In this document: positions 61,004 to 64,000 of the stretch, in pieces
Layout: each line of letters opens with the position of its first letter
Numbering within the stretch: the first letter of the stretch is position 1
Origin: an uncultured Prevotella sp.
Lineage (GTDB): Bacteria > Bacteroidota > Bacteroidia > Bacteroidales > Bacteroidaceae
NCBI GenBank assembly: GCA_900550035.1
Contig: URQS01000011.1
Span: 6,275-70,274 of the forward strand
Direction of reading: 5' to 3'
DNA: 64,000 nt
The notes under the pieces: model-generated
Databases searched by the model: none
What the model saw: only the letters and a program-made list of their open reading frames with translations
Told to the model about the DNA's origin: nothing
Made by a program: the position numbers and the translations under genes

Positions 61004-61960
61004 TTAGTATTTAAATTCTTCGTACTGCCAAACGTCGGTTGTTGATAGTGTGAATTCTTGGTCGTTTTCGGGGACTACGTTGAAGAAATGGCCTTTGTAG
61101 CATATATATTTGTTCTTGGATATAGCTACATCGCTTATTGTCTTTGAGAACAGTATGGTAGATGAGCTTGTCGATGACATGGCAGATATTTCCACCTTTA
61201 GCTTCTTGTTTTCCTCAGAGTTGTGAGGGAATGTATAGATGTCGTAGTAGGATCCTTCGTTATAGGCGCTCTCTGTAACATCTCTCAGCTCTGTTTGTTT
61301 GGAGTTGACGCATCCGTATCCTGTTATAGCGTTGAAGGTGGAGCTTCCTCCAGTGTAGTAGAACTTCATTACTTTTACATCTGATGGAGTATGGTCTTCC
61401 ACTACAAGTCGAAACTTAGCAACGGCCCTCTTCAACGTCATGTCGTAGTTACTGTCTTCCTCTACGTCGATGACGTTATAATAATAAAAGGTGTCGGTGA
61501 TTTTGTTGTCTTTGAATGTCACTTTTTCGGGATTGGACAATGTGGCGTTCCCGTCACCGCTGTGTGCTATTACTAATACAGCATATTTGCCTTTAGATAA
61601 GTTTAGGGTTATTTTGCCGAACGAGTCGTCGTCGGTTGTTTGGTTTAGTGTCTTGATTCTTTCTCCTGTCTTGTAATCGAACAAAGCGAAGTTGATTCTT
61701 GTACATAGTTCTGAAATTGGAGTTGCTTCTGAAGTTCTGCTTTGTTGTGCTTCGTATTCGGGTGAATTGCCTTGTGCTTGACTGAATGATTTCTGGTTAG
61801 TCTTGAAATTTCCGAACGTGATTCTAACCATGTCACCTTTGGGAGTTTCTGTTTCTTGATACTCATTCTCGTCTTCGTACAAGGGATTCTCGCATGCTGT
61901 TGTTAGGTTGCAAAAGGCAAAGGCAAGTAATATATAGGTGAGTTTGCTATATTTAGCCAT
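61004..61960 (-). CDS. Mfa2/FimB-like lipoprotein
   Basis: A 318-residue lipoprotein (signal ILLAFAFCNLTTAC with lipobox TTAC near residue 23) that resembles the FimB/Mfa2 family anchoring subunits of Bacteroidales fimbriae. Typical features are FALFDYKTGERIKTLNQ, LNLSKGKYAVLVIAHSGDG, LKRAVAKFRLVVED and the C-terminal aromatic strand DVWQYEEF. A second beta-sandwich domain occupies about 170-318. No fimbrial shaft gene is adjacent, so it may be an orphan or an adhesin of the same fold. Confidence 0.72.
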   Translation of the reverse strand: MAKYSKLTYILLAFAFCNLTTACENPLYEDENEYQETETPKGDMVRITFGNFKTNQKSFSQAQGNSPEYEAQQSRTSEATPISELCTRINFALFDYKTGERIKTLNQTTDDDSFGKITLNLSKGKYAVLVIAHSGDGNATLSNPEKVTFKDNKITDTFYYYNVIDVEEDSNYDMTLKRAVAKFRLVVEDHTPSDVKVMKFYYTGGSSTFNAITGYGCVNSKQTELRDVTESAYNEGSYYDIYTFPHNSEENKKLKVEISAMSSTSSSTILFSKTISDVAISKNKYICYKGHFFNVVPENDQEFTLSTTDVWQYEEFKY

Positions 61961-62127
61961 AATATGTTAGATTTAGGATATTAATAATAGCAAATTTACA
62001 AATAACAATGAAGCGAAGGAACAATTTAAAGTGAAATAAATACTAAACTGTAGATTTTTACGATCTTTTAATGTTTTTTCGTAAGTTGAGAGGTTGTCAA
62101 ATCGTATTTTAGATGATAGAAAGTACT

Positions 62128-62135
62128 TATCTTTG
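62128..62135 (+). promoter_or_regulatory. -7 promoter box of the MATE gene
   Basis: TATCTTTG at 62128-62135. Transcription would begin near 62141, which favours the ATG at 62176 over the one at 62146. Confidence 0.5.
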
Positions 62136-62175
62136 CAGTAGTTTTATGAAGACAAACAGCAATGGAGTAAACAAT

Positions 62176-63507
62176 ATGAACGAAAAATATCAGTTTCTTA
62201 CCCATGCGCCAGTCCATCGAGTGATAGGCGCAATGGCTATTCCTACAATCGTATCTATGTTGTTGACCAGTGTGTATAATCTGGTCGACACTTTTTTTGT
62301 TGGGCAGATAGACACGCAGTCAACAGCAGCAGTAGGTATAGTGTTCAGCGTGATGTTCTTCATACAGGCGTTCTCTTTCTTCTTCGGCAATGGCTCGGGC
62401 AACTATATCTCCCGACAGCTTGGCGCTCAGAATACGGAGGATGCAGAGACGATGGCAAGTACGGGGCTCTTTTACACATTGGTGTTTTCCGTCGGGATAA
62501 TGCTGACAGGCTTGCTTTTCCTTGAACCTATCAGTATTCTTCTGGGCAGTACACCCACCATTCTGCCTTATACATGTCAGTATCTGGGCATCAGTCTGCT
62601 GGGCACACCATTTATCATGGGTACTTTCTGTATCAACAACCAGATGCGATTTCAGGGTTTTGCCAAGTATTCAGTATATGGAGTGGTCAGCGGCTCTATC
62701 ATCAATTGTCTGCTGGATCCGCTCTTCATCTTCGGCTTCTCCATGGGCGTTCGCGGAGCGGCATTGGCATCTGTCATAGGTCAGTTTTGTGGATTTGTCA
62801 TTCTGCTTATTATGAGTAGAAAGGAGGGCGTAATTCATTACAGTCATCGCAAGATTTCCTTTGAGGTAAGATTTGTGAAGGAAATAATCGCCGGAGGAAC
62901 ACCCTCCATCTCTCGCCAGGGACTTGCAAGTATTAGCAGCATCGCTCTGAACAGCGTTGCCGGTAACTATGGCGATGCTGCCATTGCTGCGATGAGTGTC
63001 GTTACGCGTATAGGCATGTTTATTTTTAGCGTCATTATTGGCTTAGGTCAGGGATTTCAACCTATGTGCGGCTTCTGCTACGGTGCCAAACTCTATGATA
63101 GGGTAAAGGAAGGATTCTGGTTTAGTACAAAGATTGGTACAGTATTTCTTTTGTTCTGGTCTGTGGTTCTAATCATCTTCAGCGAGGAGGCTGTAGCTTT
63201 GTTCCGTAACGACCCGGACGTGATAGCTATAGGTATTAAAGCGTTGCGTTACCAGATGATAGTATTCCCAGCATGTAGCTTTATGATGATGGCAAACATG
63301 ATGATGCAGACGTGCAGAAAGACAATACGTGCCAACATACTTGCAGCTTCGCGTCAGGGATTGTTTTTCATCCCTCTCATCATCATCCTTCCTCATTATT
63401 TCGGGTTGTTGGGAGTGGAGATTTGCCAGGCTGTGAGCGATCTTATCTCTCTTGTTGTGACCATTCCGATAGTGTGGACAGCATTAAGGGAGATGAATAT
63501 GGCATAG
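62176..63507 (+). CDS. MATE-family multidrug/Na+ or H+ antiporter
   Basis: A 443-residue inner-membrane exporter with twelve predicted helices and the MatE repeat signature twice (AIPTIVSMLLTSVYNLVDTF in the first half and GTPSISRQGLASISSIALNS in the second). The start ATG at 62176 (MNEKYQFLTHAPVHRVIG) fits usual family length and the promoter position; an upstream ATG at 62146 would add ten residues. The substrate is unknown (cationic drugs or metabolites). Confidence 0.9.
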   Translation: MNEKYQFLTHAPVHRVIGAMAIPTIVSMLLTSVYNLVDTFFVGQIDTQSTAAVGIVFSVMFFIQAFSFFFGNGSGNYISRQLGAQNTEDAETMASTGLFYTLVFSVGIMLTGLLFLEPISILLGSTPTILPYTCQYLGISLLGTPFIMGTFCINNQMRFQGFAKYSVYGVVSGSIINCLLDPLFIFGFSMGVRGAALASVIGQFCGFVILLIMSRKEGVIHYSHRKISFEVRFVKEIIAGGTPSISRQGLASISSIALNSVAGNYGDAAIAAMSVVTRIGMFIFSVIIGLGQGFQPMCGFCYGAKLYDRVKEGFWFSTKIGTVFLLFWSVVLIIFSEEAVALFRNDPDVIAIGIKALRYQMIVFPACSFMMMANMMMQTCRKTIRANILAASRQGLFFIPLIIILPHYFGLLGVEICQAVSDLISLVVTIPIVWTALREMNMA

Positions 63508-63645
63508 GCTTTACAATGCGGATTCCATATTTATAAACCAGTAATGATCGGTACGTTTAGGCTGCTTGTTTGTTATGAGAATCATGTAAAAAGTAGGTCA
63601 ACGACGTGTAGTAAAAACTGCATAATGAAGATGATTCGTGACCGT

Positions 63646-63678
63646 AAAACAAAAATGCGCCCGCACAATACGGACGCA
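63646..63678 (-). terminator. intrinsic terminator of the GH13-like gene at the window end
   Basis: Read on the minus strand, TGCGTCCG and CGGGCGCA pair around ATTGTG-like loop sequence and are followed by TTTTTG. It lies 20 bp beyond the gene's stop. Confidence 0.7.
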
Positions 63679-63698
63679 CTCCCATAGAAGATAGAGTT

Positions 63699-64000
63699 CT
63701 ATCTTTCCACCTTGAATATGGCGGCACTTATGCCAGAAACTTTAATCACATCAGTCTTTTTTCCTGATTTATACACAACCTTTCCTGTGGAAAGAACAGA
63801 AACAGCCTTACCACCAACGGAGCTGATATTGAGAGAGGCTGCCTTGGCACCAGGATTCACGACAACAACATACTCCTCCTCACCCAAAGTACGCTCATAT
63901 ACCATCGGATATTCCTGCCCCTTCTGGTTCAGAAGCTTCCAATCACCCTCATTGTCAAGAGCCTTTGCAGAATGACGCAAAGCGGTCAGCTTACGGGTAT
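63699..64000 (-). CDS. GH13/alpha-amylase-like protein, C-terminal end (truncated by window)
   Basis: An open frame running off the right edge; about 100 residues are visible. It reads KLTALRHSAKALDNEGDWKL and then VYERTLGEEEYVVVVNPGAK, matching the end of the barrel and the C-terminal beta domain of alpha-amylase-like (trehalose synthase/oligo-1,6-glucosidase type) enzymes. The catalytic part lies outside the window, so the activity cannot be named. Confidence 0.68.
   Translation of the reverse strand, partial: TRKLTALRHSAKALDNEGDWKLLNQKGQEYPMVYERTLGEEEYVVVVNPGAKAASLNISSVGGKAVSVLSTGKVVYKSGKKTDVIKVSGISAAIFKVER

Overview
The window comes from a Bacteroidales genome, most likely Prevotellaceae. 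The evidence is promoters of the Bacteroidetes type (TTTG, about 20 bp, then TAnnTTTG), a GTP-hydrolysis-impaired EF-G paralogue, an Mfa2/FimB-like lipoprotein, DUF4301, a TonB-dependent receptor remnant, GH92 and GH25 enzymes, and a short-type prolyl-tRNA synthetase. No rRNA, tRNA, insertion sequence or CRISPR array was recognised. These taxonomic and GC statements are by eye, not computed.

Layout. 1-3.1 kb: end of a leucine cluster (leuA-type synthase, leuB) and a TPR protein. 3.1-16.6 kb: hemW, EF-G2, a GH25 lysozyme, a frameshifted zinc-ribbon membrane protein, a phosphohexose mutase, a GH92 mannosidase, a 52-codon small gene, a frameshifted AspT/YidE-type transporter and proS. 16.7-28.8 kb: an OmpA-like lipoprotein (frameshifted at its end), mtgA, a UvrD/PcrA helicase, a GH73-LysM glucosaminidase, fabD, a GH13 enzyme, pdxS-pdxT and a RelA/SpoT-type protein with a degenerate HD domain. 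28.9-33.9 kb: DUF4301, DUF4186, ogt, a flavodoxin-ferredoxin protein, a small lipoprotein and a CNNM/CBS transporter behind a strong leader hairpin. 34.0-36.0 kb is a gene graveyard holding a deleted transsulfuration-type PLP enzyme, a MalY/PatB enzyme with an amber stop, and the last 30 codons of a glmS-like gene abutting a 22-bp tandem array. 36.1-45.5 kb: ABC-F, glycerate kinase, a membrane protein, a decayed TonB receptor, bcp, a PfkB kinase, a ZIP transporter, a VOC protein and yaaA.

45.5-57.3 kb is an AT-rich accessory island. A 1.1-kb non-coding stretch with another 22-bp array is followed by six tightly packed co-directional genes: a 5-methylcytosine methyltransferase, a MORC-like GHKL ATPase, a Z1-domain helicase-fold ATPase, a PD-(D/E)XK nuclease (DUF4420 type), an AIPR-family protein and a DUF2075 ATPase with its own N-terminal PD-(D/E)XK-like domain. 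This is best read as a composite restriction/anti-phage system. Directly after it, a NUDIX hydrolase and a PLD-helicase-DUF3427 protein form a second candidate defence module. The helicase promoter lies inside a nearly perfect 47-bp palindrome. The window closes with an Mfa2-like lipoprotein, a MATE exporter and the end of a GH13-like gene.

Two genome-wide themes stand out. First, 22-bp-period intergenic arrays occur at three places, two of them sharing a 10-base core in the same register. Second, several otherwise intact genes each carry one small indel, which means either real decay or consensus errors in the assembly.
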